DNA of 64,000 nucleotides from Pleurotus djamor. Taxonomy: Eukaryota; Basidiomycota; Agaricomycetes; Agaricales; Pleurotaceae. Below, piece by piece: positions 22,301-34,097 of this stretch; the first letter of the stretch is position 1; every line of letters starts with the position of its first letter. The stretch covers positions 37,164-101,163 of the forward strand of contig JAPEVF010000128.1 in the NCBI GenBank assembly GCA_029747585.1. Direction: 5' to 3'. The position numbers and the translations under genes are program-made. Under the pieces are notes generated by a model, which worked only from the letters and a program-made list of their open reading frames with translations, was not told the origin of the DNA and searched no databases.

Positions 22301-25300
22301 ACGCGCATCGCTGATGCACTCTCCCTTACGCTACCTACAGCTACCCTACTGGACCTCTCTTGATCACTCCCGCTTGCTCCCCCATCCCTTCCATCCCTTC
22401 CATCCCCAGCAAACCCAAACTCTCCCCCACGACCGCCTGAATGCAAGACCTGTCTACCCCTCGACTTAGCAAGACTATCCCGAGTTGAACAAGCTCACCA
22501 AGGGTTCGAAAAAAGCTCAACATCAACCCCGAAGCTCGCCATGGCCAAAAAAATCAGGAAAATAACAGATTTCAAGATTTTACCCTTCGAACACGATTCT
22601 TCGACGACTCGCCCGTTACTCGCCCCATCCTCTCGCAAACTCGGGCAGAGTTACTCTGCACGCGTAGGACCAAGGGTGTATGGCTGCTGTACGAGGGCGA
22701 AACGAGCGGGAAGAGTTATTGGCTGTGTTGTCCCGGGAGGGAGGCTGAGCACGGAATAGTCCAAACGGTCAAAGGTAGGCCTGTATATCATTCGATAAGT
22801 ACTCACACATGTTTTCCATACCCTCAATACACCTTTTTCCTTCGTTACTCCACATGCCCGAGTGATTTTTTCGAGTTTGCGCTTCAGAGGGTGGGTCATG
22901 AGTACCCTACTAACACCTTCATTCAGCCTCTCGTGAACACAGTCAAAGATGGACACACCACACACCATCAAGGTCTCGCAACTCCGGAGCCGAATGGAAA
23001 ACGTCCAAATGGAAAATTCAGTCATCTACGCGGGGAAGGGGAAAAATCCAAAATTCGAAAATTCGTGAGTAACAAGCATGGTAACAGGTGCGAAACAACT
23101 CACATATGTTTCGTATAGGTCGTACGGTCGTGCCCCCGGCGTTCTTTCGGCGTTTCCAGCAAATTTCGAAATTTCGACCAAGGGAGACGGCCCACGGTCG
23201 ATTTTTTCGAATTCTTGACGTAGCCTCCCGTAAACTCGGTCAGAGGTGACGACATTCGCTATGACCACGGCTGTGTACTTTGATTTGGCCAGCGTGACGC
23301 CCTTGCTTAGTTATTCAATATTTCCTGGTTGGTGGGAAGGGAAAGCAAGGGTAATTTCCTTTACAGCAATGTTAGCGCGTTATAACCAGTACTGAACGAC
23401 TCATAGATGGCTCACCTCCAAGGGACAACAAGAACCGAAGCGATCCGTCAAGAATCAAGCTCGAAAATCGAAAAATCGAAGATTCTCGGCGGGAAGAACA
23501 GACCTGGATGAATTTTCAAAAGCTAATGTCAGGGTCTCGGGCGTGCGGGATGTCGTACGCAAACGACATACCATCAAGATTATATCGTTCGACTTTGGCC
23601 CTGCAGAGTCGTTGGGGAGGTATCGACCTCGGTAGCCTGGGGGAGGTAAACACGAAATGGTGGCATCGGTGGGTCAGTGTTCGCTTCCAGACTTGCGAAA
23701 CCACTTACAAAGTAACAGTATAGGCTACATATCGTTTCCACGGCGTCCCCGGAGTGTTTCTGGGAGGTTTGAAAATTCGGACCCATGAGGACGTTCCATG
23801 GTCGAAATTTTGAAATCAGCATCCAGCCTCTTGTAAACTCGATCGTAGGTGCGCTCATACCCTAACATCTTGGATGTCTCGTTGGAGTTGGCCAGCGTTT
23901 CTTTCGTTCGCTGGGAAATCAAGATTTTCGACGGCGTCGCGAGGCGACTGCTCGCTAACATGGTCAAGTCCGACGTCAGCGATCCAAAACCGGCATAAAA
24001 AGATAACGAAGGGACTTGCCATCTAGGGAATACCCCAAACGAACCGACACATCAAGTATTCCACCCGGAATCAAGAGTTCTGTCCCTGGAGGTGGAAAAT
24101 GCAAAAAGCGAAGATAAATGTGTGAGTATTCATTGAACCTTGCGAAAGTGACTTGCCTTTGACTCAGTGACTCTTAAGGACCGTGTTCCGTGTGGTAGTT
24201 ATGCCGCATTCGGCCGTTTTGACAAGTCGGCGCGAGGAGGCAGCCCATGGGTCAAATGTCAAGAACCGCTCGTAGCCCATCATAAACTCGGTCCAGGGTT
24301 CGCCCATAGCCTACGAACAAGGAACTGCATTGATCGTGGGGCCTAGATTCGTGGTTGGACGTCGATTCGACATTTTCAGATGGGTACGTGACAAATCTTC
24401 AAGGATACAACTGAACACGGTCGATTAGCATCAAATTACACAATGATAGATGGCTGTGCATGGCTCACCATCAATCTCCCGTACGAATTGGGATACCCCT
24501 TCAAGGGTTTGTGGAGGAAATCAAGAANTCTCCCCCCCCCGGACACTGGAGGAAAACACAAATGTGAGTAGATCGCCATCGAAAGGTGATGGAATGACTT
24601 GCTGATGATCTGATATGAATTCTAGATTGGGCACGCGGCGATAATGACGTGCGTTTGGGCTCGGGGAGGGTTTCGGCGCGAGGGGGTGGAAGGGAGCTGC
24701 AGCTCTGAAAACGAATACCAAGTCTTCGTCAACTCGGTCCTGGATGCGGTAATGGTGTCGTAACCTGTGGGCGTTAGATCTGTACGTGAATATGTTAAGC
24801 TTGTTTGTGAATTCCAATTTTTCGGATTGACCGGGAAGCGATTTCGTCCTAGAACGATGATCATTGCAGTCAGCCATTCGTGAACGCGGGTGAAGATAAT
24901 ACCATTACGTACCTTTCAGGGAAATCTGGCCGCGTCCGTCTGCGCACACTTCTCAGGGAGAAACCGAGGATTTTGCCCTGAGGAGGGGGAAACGAAATTC
25001 CTGATCAAGGTCTCGCTCTCGGCTTTCGCAAACGATATCAAGGGTCACGCAAGCACGTACAATGTCGGGGATATAAGTGGCATGGGCCAGCGTATCGTCT
25101 GCGATGAGTAATTCAAGACTTTGTGTTTTTCGGGTAAACTTGGGTTTTCGTCACGAAAAGTCATGTCAGCTGTTTGCAGATCTCAGGAACGATGGGCGTA
25201 CGGCTTACCTGTTGAATCTAGACCGTTGCTAGTCGCTCCGTTGCAAGGCGCGGAATGGGACAAAGGTTCTAGGGAGTGGATCATTGTAAGTTTACAATAA

Positions 25301-25344
25301 ACCATTTTGGGAACGAAATAAGCGGCTTACCTCATGGCTCAGGT

Positions 25345-25815
25345 GGAGGTGTAGGCAGATGGGGACGAGTAGGTGTACTCGAGGCTGTTGGTGAAGTCCA
25401 GAAGAGTGGTTGAACACCTGAGGGAATTAGTGGTAAGCATCCGTTTTCGTCACGCAACACCATGTCAACTCCTTTAGGATATCAGGTACGAATTCTCTGC
25501 GGCTTACCTTCAAGATCGTAAAGAGGTCCCGAGTACAAGGCTAGGTGTGGGGCAGAAGCAAGCGACCGTGGTGAGCGTGACTATCTTGGGAACGAGATAA
25601 GGGACTTGCCCGATCGAGTCTCATGCCTAGGGTCGAGGTGTAGGCAGATGGGGACGAGTGGGCGTATTCGAGGTCATTGGCAAGGTTGCGAGAGCTGTCA
25701 GCCCCGGGAAAAGCAAAGTGAGTGCTAAATTGATTGATGAGTACCACTCACCTAGAACTTTCAGGGCATCGGGAGGTCGTGTAGGCAGATGGGGATGAGT
25801 AGATGTACCCATCCC
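25345..25815 (-). repeat. Three-copy short tandem repeat
   Basis: A plus-strand core of about 22 bases containing GTGTAGGCAGATGGGGA recurs near 25351, 25639 and 25779, each in a longer similar context ending with a donor-like site on the minus strand. It is part of the exon-like array described above. Read on the minus strand it encodes Ser/Pro/His/Thr-rich peptides. Confidence 0.6.
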
Positions 25816-26768
25816 CGATCTTCAGAGCGTCGGCGTCGTGAGCTAGAATGATCAGGGACTTGCCCTGCATTAAAGTTTCCGCGTTTCGATCGGTCGGCTA
25901 ACGAGGACAATGGCGAAGGTAGGAATTGCGTAAGTGTCAGGGAGGAGGAAAGTCAACCGATTACATACCCGGTACCTGGTCTAGTCACTGTGATTCACAG
26001 TGCCGAACAGGTCCTCGTCACCGTCACCGCCGGCGACGATGACGGTGAGTAGATGGATGTAGAGATGAACTAGAAATGTGATCAGAAATTTGTATAGCCG
26101 TTGAAACGATGTAGGTTACTCACATGAACACAAAGTAGTGACAGTCATCAGTGACCTGAAGGAAATAAATTAGATGCGCAAGTAGGAAGTGTTGAACACC
26201 TACTAAAGTGCCGATGCGACTAGAATACAAATCCAATTGGACACCGTACTGACCGTAGTAATCAGTAAAGTTGGTGACGAGCCGCTTGAGTGACTACTCT
26301 AAAGTGATGAATGTGAGAGCTGCGAAATAAAGTCAGAAAACTAATTGAGAAGTTGAACAGCAAAAAANCTCTTACCGTTAGAAAGAAAGCAAGTAGTTAT
26401 AATGACTGTGAATAGAGGGTATTAGGACCAAGTCAAAGTTACTAATCCGAAATATTGACTTGCTTTTGATAGATTCTAGTGCTTGAGCCGTAAACCGTGT
26501 TTCCTATATCCAAAGTAAGAGAGAAGCAGCATGGTCAGAAACGAGAGTAGTAGCCTGAGTAAGCACAAAGACTTACACCTGGGGCAGTGGGACAAAGCGG
26601 GAATAATGATAGCTGGGTAAAGCGAGGCCGGAGACGGCAAGGTGAAGTGGTGGATGAGGATGAGTAGAGAGAAGCGAGAAGCGAGAGAGAGAGGATGAGA
26701 AAGAAGGAGTAGAGAAGTAGAAGAGTAGAGGAGATGAGATGGGGGCTCTGAAGCAAAAGAAGGCGGGT

Positions 26769-26776
26769 ATTTATAG
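26769..26776 (-). promoter_or_regulatory. TATA box facing the repeat array
   Basis: On the minus strand this is TATAAATA in a GC-flanked context, followed by about 190 bases of strongly pyrimidine-rich sequence and then a good donor (GTGTAAGT near 26574). The first putative exon has no ATG, which would fit an untranslated leader or a non-coding transcript. Confidence 0.45.
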
Positions 26777-26780
26777 GGAG

Positions 26781-27720
26781 ACGGAGAGGTAGGCGGATTC
26801 GTGCGTTTCCGAGTAAACGGCCTTGGAAAAGGGCAGAAAAATTCGAGGAATGATGCCATATCGGCTAGCAGCTAAGCGAAGGGTCTTAGCGCCGAGGGAC
26901 CCACAGTCTAGAAGGCCAAGTGACAGCTTGAAATGAGAGAATAGCGATAACGGTACGACGAGGAGAGGATTGTCTGGCTTGGTTCTCCGTTGTCCCTGGT
27001 ATCTTTACGCTGGCAGTTTTCGACTGGTCCACGTCTTCAGAGCACAATGGGCGTCTAATACCACAGCCGTTGCCTGGGCACGGCGATGTAGGGAGAGGAA
27101 ATGACGGAGAACGAGGAGGAGGAGAGGGTATAGGAGTGGCGATAGGAGAGATCGAAACTTTGTCCCAACTCGCGGAGGTCGCCCAAACCACCTCACTCAC
27201 TTTGTCTTTTCGACTCATTTGAGAGCACTTACATCGTCTTTATCTCAGACAATCAGTCCTTTTAGCATGGCAATGATTTTTTTTGAATTTTTGGCAGGTC
27301 GTGGCTTGCACTGGCGCCTGAGACTCAAGTGAAGCGCTGTTACCTAATTCGGAGTTGCAACACTCTTTCTCCCTCACCACCACCATCGTTCGACGCCGTC
27401 CTTTGCTTTCCTCACCACTAGACTGCGTGTCGCCGCCTATCGCTACCTTTGTAATCGTTCCGGACGTCTTCTGCGCTTGGTAATTTTTTTTTTCATTTTT
27501 TTCACCCCCATGAACTCGACGTTCTCATCGTCCATCTCGTCTAGATTCGCTTTCGAGGGTTCCCATCCTCCGCAAACTTGCTTCGTTGCCTCTCGTTTGA
27601 GTGCTACGTGATGGGTAGCACTCTGGGCTGGAACTTTGTGAGTAGTTTCCCTGTGTATCTGGCGAGTCTGGATTCTCATGGTTGCCTTTCTTCCCAGACT
27701 TGTCCAACCATTCCTACAAC
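26781..27720. other. No gene recognised
   Basis: Between two repeat arrays. Short frames on both strands, none with a recognisable domain. Pyrimidine-rich tracts at 27360-27500 could belong to the start of a plus-strand transcript running into the next repeat array. Confidence 0.35.
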
Positions 27721-27726
27721 TCAGAT

Positions 27727-28505
27727 GCGCGTATAAAACGACCCACACCACTTTTTGGAGACCCTGGAGCTGGATTTCTTGAGATGCTACGCCATCCCTT
27801 CCCTGCGGATCAAGGATTCCCTCGCGTTCAAGCTCATGCGATCGAGAATGGTGAGTCTCCCTTTTTCTGCTTTTTTCTCGCTAAAAGACGATATTTATAC
27901 AGAAATGCTTCATTTTATCGGTTCTACGACTCTCGCCAAATACACGTACGCGACGCCCGCCGCTCGGTACAACAATGTATATATGGATCGCACCCATTTT
28001 ATCTCGGTTTTTGTGAGTATTTTTGGCGTTCTCCCTTCCATTTTGTCCTAAGCATCATCTTTCAAGCCTGTCATTTGCTCCGCAGAAACGACGATGTCTA
28101 TACGGATTGGCTCCATTTTGTCAGGGCTTCGGTTTGCCACCAAATCTCTCTCCCAAGTTACGGCGTCGCTTGAACGCCCACGCCGCCACGTTTGCAAAGC
28201 TCGACGCTCGGAACGACGATGTGTATATGGATCGTCCGGGGTTTAGTAAGCAATTTTCGTCTTTTTCTCTTCCTTTCTCTACTGACCATGCTAGCATATT
28301 CCTTCGCTTTTGACGCACGAGTGTGGCCAAAACGACGATGTCTATATGGATCGGCTCCATTTTAGGAGGGTGGGTGAGGATGCTGCTGAGGCGTTTAGGG
28401 CTGCTTGGGCTTGTTAGAGGGCGGGGTCCTGGGTATGCTCTAAGCCTCTCAAGCTACGGCCTCGCGTGTTGTGTATATGTATCGGCTCCGTTTTATCGGG
28501 GTCTC
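27727..28505 (+). repeat. Tandem array of ~120-base units encoding a DDVYMDRLHF-like peptide
   Basis: Units lie near 27886, 27970, 28087, 28211, 28330 and 28468, with a weaker one near 27731. Each has a core close to GACGATGTCTATATGGAT followed by CGGCTCCATTTT. Translated in the best frame they give DDIYTEMLHF, NNVYMDRTHF, DDVYTDWLHF, DDVYMDRPGF and DDVYMDRLHF. The frame differs between units, and several are bordered by acceptor-like or donor-like sites (CGCAG before the unit at 28087, GTGAGT after the one at 27970). They may be duplicated mini-exons or a non-coding satellite. No known domain. Confidence 0.6.
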
Positions 28506-29156
28506 GTCTGTCTCGCCTTTGTCTTTGCTATCAAACCAATGATGTATCGAGCCTATTATTTTTGTTTCTCCCAATTTCATGTTTGTTGCTTTCACCCTTG
28601 CATGGGAATTGACGGCGAACTTGTGATAAATGAAAATAAATGGGAATCTGGGCAGGGCTAGTATTTCAAGGGGCAAAGAAAATTTCATCAGGACGGTGAA
28701 GAGGAGAAACGTAAGAGGATGCGTGGAGCCGGGAGTGACTCGGGTGAAAGGGAGCGGGTGGTAGGGCTAGGGGAGGTCTGTGCGCAAGGCTTGGTACTGA
28801 CGTGGCATGGTGTATATAAGGAGGGCATTTGTGTGGTGGTCTCGCATCTCCTCTCCTCCCCTCCCCTCGTTATGCCGCCACGCTGTCCTCCTCCTCTCTC
28901 CTTGCGTAAGTAGTCTAGTAGTAGTGTAGCCAGCATGTACCTAGATAGTGACACGGAGAGGCCGGCATGCTGCTGGTCTCTCCGGTAATGAAAAGGGGAC
29001 AGGCGCTACGGACCTATCAGAATCCCTTGATTTTCGTTTTCGCAAAAACACAGCATACTTCACGCACCAACAACCCAGGAAGTAAATGTATGTCCGTGAG
29101 AATCAGCGTCAGGAGTCTCCCCTTTCTATTTCAAGTTGGTTCGCGTATCTAAGAGT
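28506..29156. other. Spacer with a second orphan TATA box
   Basis: TATATAAG at 28813-28820 is followed by a pyrimidine-rich stretch, an ATG at 28872 and a donor GTAAGTAG near 28906. No further exon could be matched to it. Otherwise nothing recognisable. Confidence 0.35.
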
Positions 29157-30432
29157 CATGACAGCCCACAGAACGCCTCTGGGCCATTTAGAAGTATTTG
29201 AACGCGGGTTTCCCTTGACGTACATCCTATGGAAGCGCGACACAACGTCCTCGTGGTGTTGGTGGAAATTTTCTGTGCCCCTTGGAAAGGTTGGCATGCA
29301 ATCACCCAACGCGGACTCCGACCCAAGACGAAGACACTAAATCTTCCGGCAGGTCTTGAATCAAATTTGTATCTGGACGGCCTTTGCTAACTCCCACTCA
29401 ACATCGCTCTACGGTGTAATGCGTACCGATGGCTCTTGCTCTGCATTCGCGCGGACTCGGGATGATTATGATTCTCTGCTGTGCACTATTACTTGCTGGA
29501 CTTCTGCATTGCTTCCGGGTACTCCACCGATCTACCAGGAATATGACTTGTCATCATATCAAGAAGCTGGACCGTTTACCAAGCCAACTGGATATTTTGG
29601 TGCGACACTACCGATGAAGATCTTGATATGGACTGCATGGGACCTGGAAACTCAAAGCCCTGGCGCCCCACTCACACGTTCTGTTTAATTTTCCAATATG
29701 TATCAAAATTTCTGCTCCAGGATCGGATTCGCGTCGTTTCATTCGAAGTCGTCGGAAACATCCACACGACAGTGTTTGTTATGGTGAAAACCTTAGCAAC
29801 ACCAAGGAACGCTGCTCTGTCATGGGCACAGCTTGAATGAAATGTCGAGCTGGGAAAAGGCCTGAATGCCTTGCTGGGCCCTCCAGTGGTGTCATGTAAG
29901 TGCATCGTGTGTTCTCTGATTTTCGGGTGTCGCTCCACTTCTTCAAAGCCACTTCGACGGCGTGGGCCTTCCGAAGGAAGAAGCGCGTTGAAATGACCGT
30001 TTCGATGATATAATAGTATGGAGGGTCAAGGACTTGTGGGTGTTCGTGGCGAAATAATCGCAGTCTCTCCCCATGGTGCCCGTTCGTACCTTCAAACGGT
30101 TAAATATATTCCCTTTTTCGGTAAATTGCTCTATCTTCACTCCAGCAAAAGTCCGTCTTCAGAAACAATAGCACAGCAGGTTCCATAAGGCTCAGGTGCT
30201 GGTTTTGACTCGTTGTGGTATTGTGTGGAAGCGCTTGTACGCCGGGCGCCTACCGGCAGATCCCTTTCAGGGTCCTGTAATTCCAGTGATCCCGGCTTGT
30301 TCCTCCTCAACTTATACGATCCAACTTTCTTGCCCCTCCCGACAGCGTTCACAACGTCGCAGCATCCGATTTTCTATCTCTGCTAGCCAATATGGCTGGC
30401 GGCCAAAGCCCCTTCACATTGTCCCCGGCATT
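29157..30432 (+). repeat. Segmental repeat, copy C (1.28 kb)
   Basis: Partner of copy B at 20671-21925. It ends inside exon 1 of the gene at 30392, so it carries that gene's promoter and leader. The identity with copy B stops at 30432, inside codon 14. Confidence 0.75.
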
Positions 30433-33391
30433 CGTCCAGAATTTCAATATTGCTCCATCTGTTTCTCGTCTCCCTTCGACGTCGACGTCAACATCCAGTG
30501 CCCAGATACCTCAGGCTTCGACGAGCTTCGCGCAGCCAAAAGCACAATCATCGACATATAAGCCCCCTGCTCATAAGCATGCGCACCATCTGCATTCGAT
30601 ACCGCCAAGGGAGAAGTCGACGCGAACGTTAATCATAGATCATATGCTTTGGGTTCATGGTAAGTCTATGCATATGGAATTCTTTCCGGGCGATCGCGAG
30701 GGGGGCATAGGCAACTCTCCGAGCGTGCTTTAGTGCTCAGATATGTGTGTTTGGCGACGGATAGCATTCGCCCTGCCTTTTGAGGGAGCTCAGGAGCAAA
30801 GTCACCCGGGTTCAGGGAGCTGTTCCGAGCATCAATCACTTAAGCGCTCATGCTTTGTTGCTTTCCGACATTTCTATTCCGATGCTGACCTCTTGCATTG
30901 AGGCAGGGAGAACGCGATTTGCACAAGCCCGTGCAGAGCTTGGCATGACGGACCGCACTGGCGGTCCATCCTCGATGCATTACTCGCACCGGCATCGTCC
31001 AGAAAATTATGAAGAAGACGAGCAAGCTGGATCGGATGGAGAGGACACGGACCACCTCAAATCGCGTGCATTACGACCCGCAGATGACGATGAAGAGGAA
31101 AGAATGAGTGACCAGGATCTCCTTTTGGCCAGAAGCTTGAGGTTACGCGCGGAGGGTCTCGAAAAAGTCGTCACTTCCATGCTTGACCAACCCCCAGTCA
31201 CGGTTCACCCTACCGATGATGATGATGTCTATGCACCTCCAACATCGCCGAACATAGGCCCTTCGAAACACCCGCATGTTCTGCCAAACGGAGTGCGCCT
31301 CAGACTTTCCCTCGGAACCATGATCAATGACTTCTTCGCGCGACAAGCACCACCATCGCCATACAGGCATCATCATCATGTCAAGAACGACAAACCCGAT
31401 GAAGAACTCCCTGCGAGCTCCGATTATACCATTCCGGTAGCTTTGGAAGCGTTGCGGGGAGTTTCTTCTCATCCCTCCACGGAAAGCTCCATCTGGGCGC
31501 ATCCCAAACCTTCTGATGAGGTTCTATCAATGTATAACTCTGGCGCTGACCCTTCCACTGCAAATGCCCCTCCCGCCCTGCGTTGTCCACGGCATCTCCA
31601 TACAAGCTGTGAAATCTGCGTGGAGGCAAAATCGCGAGTTAAGCTTGGCCAAAGTAGCAGTTCAAACCGTCATACAGCGTATTCCAAATCCCCAGTTACT
31701 TCCCATTCACAACCCCTTGCATCGACCCCTCAATATTCTGCTCCATCTCCCGCGACTTCATCAGTCTACACACCGTCATCTTCAGCGTACAATCTGTCGT
31801 ATAATCCTGTTTCATCTTATTCAAGCACCTACCCCAGAGCCCATATGTCAGCTTCCCTTACCGGCGGCAGTGCCATAAGTGGTTGGCAGGATGGCAGTGG
31901 CATTGGGTCTGGGCTCTCACGTCCAGGTATTGGCGGTTCTTGTCTCCGTCGAAAGCCCCCTTCGAGTTCCAATCAGGCCGGCTCTCCTTCACGGATTACC
32001 GGAGCTGGAAATGCGAAGTTATCAGAATTAATTCCTCGCTTTCTACGTTTATCCGCTCTCGTGGCCATGGAACTGGGTCGTGAAATGGAAGAGGATCGCT
32101 CTTCTGTTGCAGGCTCTTCCGCTGTGGGGTCTAATGCTCAAGTCGATCCTTTGACGCGTGAGCGCCGAGGCAGTATGTCGACCAATCCCAACTCTTCCGG
32201 CAACTATTTCCAGCCTCCGTTCCAGTCGTATCCGATGGCTGGGCCCTCATCCCCGCACATGCGTCGTGCTTCTATCTCCAATGCTGCTAGTAGCCAACCC
32301 CAATTGTCTTCGCCATCACAAAAACCATCCGCTTATGCTCTCCAACCGTCCCGGGAGTGGTATATGCTGACTGCGGGGTTACTGACTCGGGCTGTGTTGG
32401 AGGGATATCTGACTGCAGGTTGGCGAGGAGTCGGTGCCATTGAATGTCTGTTGACCGTCGGCTTGGGTATCAACGAAGAGGATGCCGATAATACGGCGGA
32501 ACCTCGTGAAGGAGATACACCAACCCCGTCGAGCAAACGTAAAGGCAAGCGTGCAATGAAGGAAGGGGGTTCTGAACAAAGTAATGCCAAGAAATTCGAA
32601 GAATTCGACCCCGATGATCTTCCTAGTCTCTTAGAAGCTACTCGCATCATGTTTCCCTCTCTCCGTACGCTGAATGAGTCAAATGTCGACGATGGTCGGC
32701 CGCCCGAACCCAGAACGCCAGCCGAGCAAGAATATGCCACAGAAATGATGGAGCGACTGCGTCGGGTGAGTACACCTCATTGATCCCGCAGTATGCCATA
32801 CTGATTATTGAAAATCACCCATTTTTCTCGATCAGTTTTACGACATCCCTGAATCTACGCCGGATCTGTCTACTCACATGGAAGACCTCGCCTGGCAGTT
32901 TCCCGCCGAGCCAGTTGAGCGTGCTGCTGTTAGATTCTGCGAAGCGATAAGCAGGTGGAGAGGGAAGCCTGAGCTGGAGACAGTAAGTTTTTTCTTCTGC
33001 TTTTTCGCTGCTGTTGAGTTGACATACCCTATCATATCAAAAGTACAAGAAAAACCCTCCCCATTCGTCAACTCATGTTGATGGGGCGCTCAATGACGTT
33101 CCCAGTACTCCGGGTGGTACGGCTTTGACCCTCGACTCCTTGGTGCATTCATCACCCATAAGCCCCAATAACCAAGTCACTCAGAACCAGCATCGGTCGA
33201 GAGCGCCCGCCTTCGAGAAACCCATTCGAGTTAGCAAGGTTATGCCCTCGATTGAAAAATATTTCCTTCCCCCATCAACGGCGGCTATCAGTGTTGTCGG
33301 AGAACGGGACGGCCCATGGAATCGACGAAACAAACGAGTACGATCCCCGAGCGACACCCGTGTCGGTAGTGCGAAGAGGCCTCATGTATAG
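30392..33391 (+). CDS. Large disordered protein of unknown function (873 aa)
   Basis: I do not recognise the family. Exons 30392-30659, 30907-32765, 32836-32982 and 33044-33391 keep one frame. The first intron (247 bases) is unusually long for this window and might hide a small exon. The protein has long Ser/Pro-rich low-complexity parts and an acidic patch near residues 120-160. It also has ordered-looking blocks: LPNGVRLRLSLGTMINDFF, a Cys/His-rich CPRHLHTSCEICVEAKSR with spaced Cys and His that could bind metal, a hydrophobic helix around SREWYMLTAGLLTRAVLEG, and a C-terminal helical block with MEDLAWQFPAEPVERAAVRF. The basic C-terminus (RRNKRVRSPS) could be a nuclear signal. Its promoter and first 14 codons are duplicated at 20.7-21.9 kb. 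Confidence 0.8.
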
Positions 33392-34097
33392 CATGTTTTT
33401 TCCCGGATGTATCCTCGCACACTGTCCGGATTGGACTCGTTCCCGTCCTTGTTCTTCCTTACATTCTTCGTAAGCATAAACGCCAAGTTTTTCGGAGCGT
33501 AATGATGTTGTAGCATAGTCCTCTGGGTGCGTTGACCCAGCACGTGATGTCCTTGTCTTCAGCTTATTTTTCCCTGCTGTTTAGTTTCATAGCACCTCCT
33601 GCTTTGTTGTTCGCTGTATTTTTAGATTTTTTTCCCGCCACACTTATGTTTTCGTGGCGTAGTCAAAGCTGTTTAGACGACTTTACTTCCCATTCCAAGG
33701 ACGATGGTCCTATGCAATATGTTTCGAATTGGCAGAGAGTTGTACGTCGTGGAATACCCGCGATTCCAGTCGTTTGCGATTGGTGGTGAGATATCCATAT
33801 CCATTCTCCTGGCTTTGTTGGACAGATGACGCTGACCCCCGTTGCTAAGTTCAATCACGCGGATACGTTATCAACCCCACCATTGATTGTGCGCCCAACG
33901 TCACTTAGACCATCAACTTTCTACCACTCTGACGCTCCCGTCTGCGATTTTGATCCATGTGTCAAGGCTTTCGATGCGCTTAGACGCTCTTCATCGTCCA
34001 CGTCTTTATATGTTCGTGTTGCTGCTCCCTAGGTATCTCAAAAGTTTCCTTTCTCTCTGCTGCAGCACTCTCTGTCCTTTCTTTGTTTTCCTTCATA
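33392..34097. other. Intergenic; promoter block shared by the two MARVEL-like genes
   Basis: 33840-34090 resembles 35268-35540 upstream of the second copy, including a TTATAT box (near 34003 and 35461). The rest holds only short frames. Confidence 0.5.

Larger units (their letters stand above)
22740..26780 (-). other. Minus-strand array of exon-like repeat units
   Basis: A stretch of diverged repeats read best on the minus strand. A conserved core, close to GACCGAGTTTA on that strand, recurs at about 22931, 23230, 23833, 24281 and 24727. Splice-donor-like sites follow at a fixed place in each unit (near 22803, 23101, 23414, 23706, 24019, 24157, 24468, 24600, 24912, 25210, 25330, 25508, 25612, 25751, 25866 and further). 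Several read GGCAAGT, as in GC-AG introns. Upstream at 26769-26776 is a TATA box. Encoded peptides share xDRVYxxL, but the frame is not conserved between units and some contain stops, so this is either a non-coding transcript or a decayed repeat-exon gene. Single n's at 24527 and 26367 add uncertainty. Confidence 0.45.

Noticed and set aside
26476..26859. Hydrophobic minus-strand frame, membrane-like
   Set aside because: The Leu/Ser-rich translation comes from the pyrimidine-rich leader next to a TATA box; it has no ATG in a sensible place.
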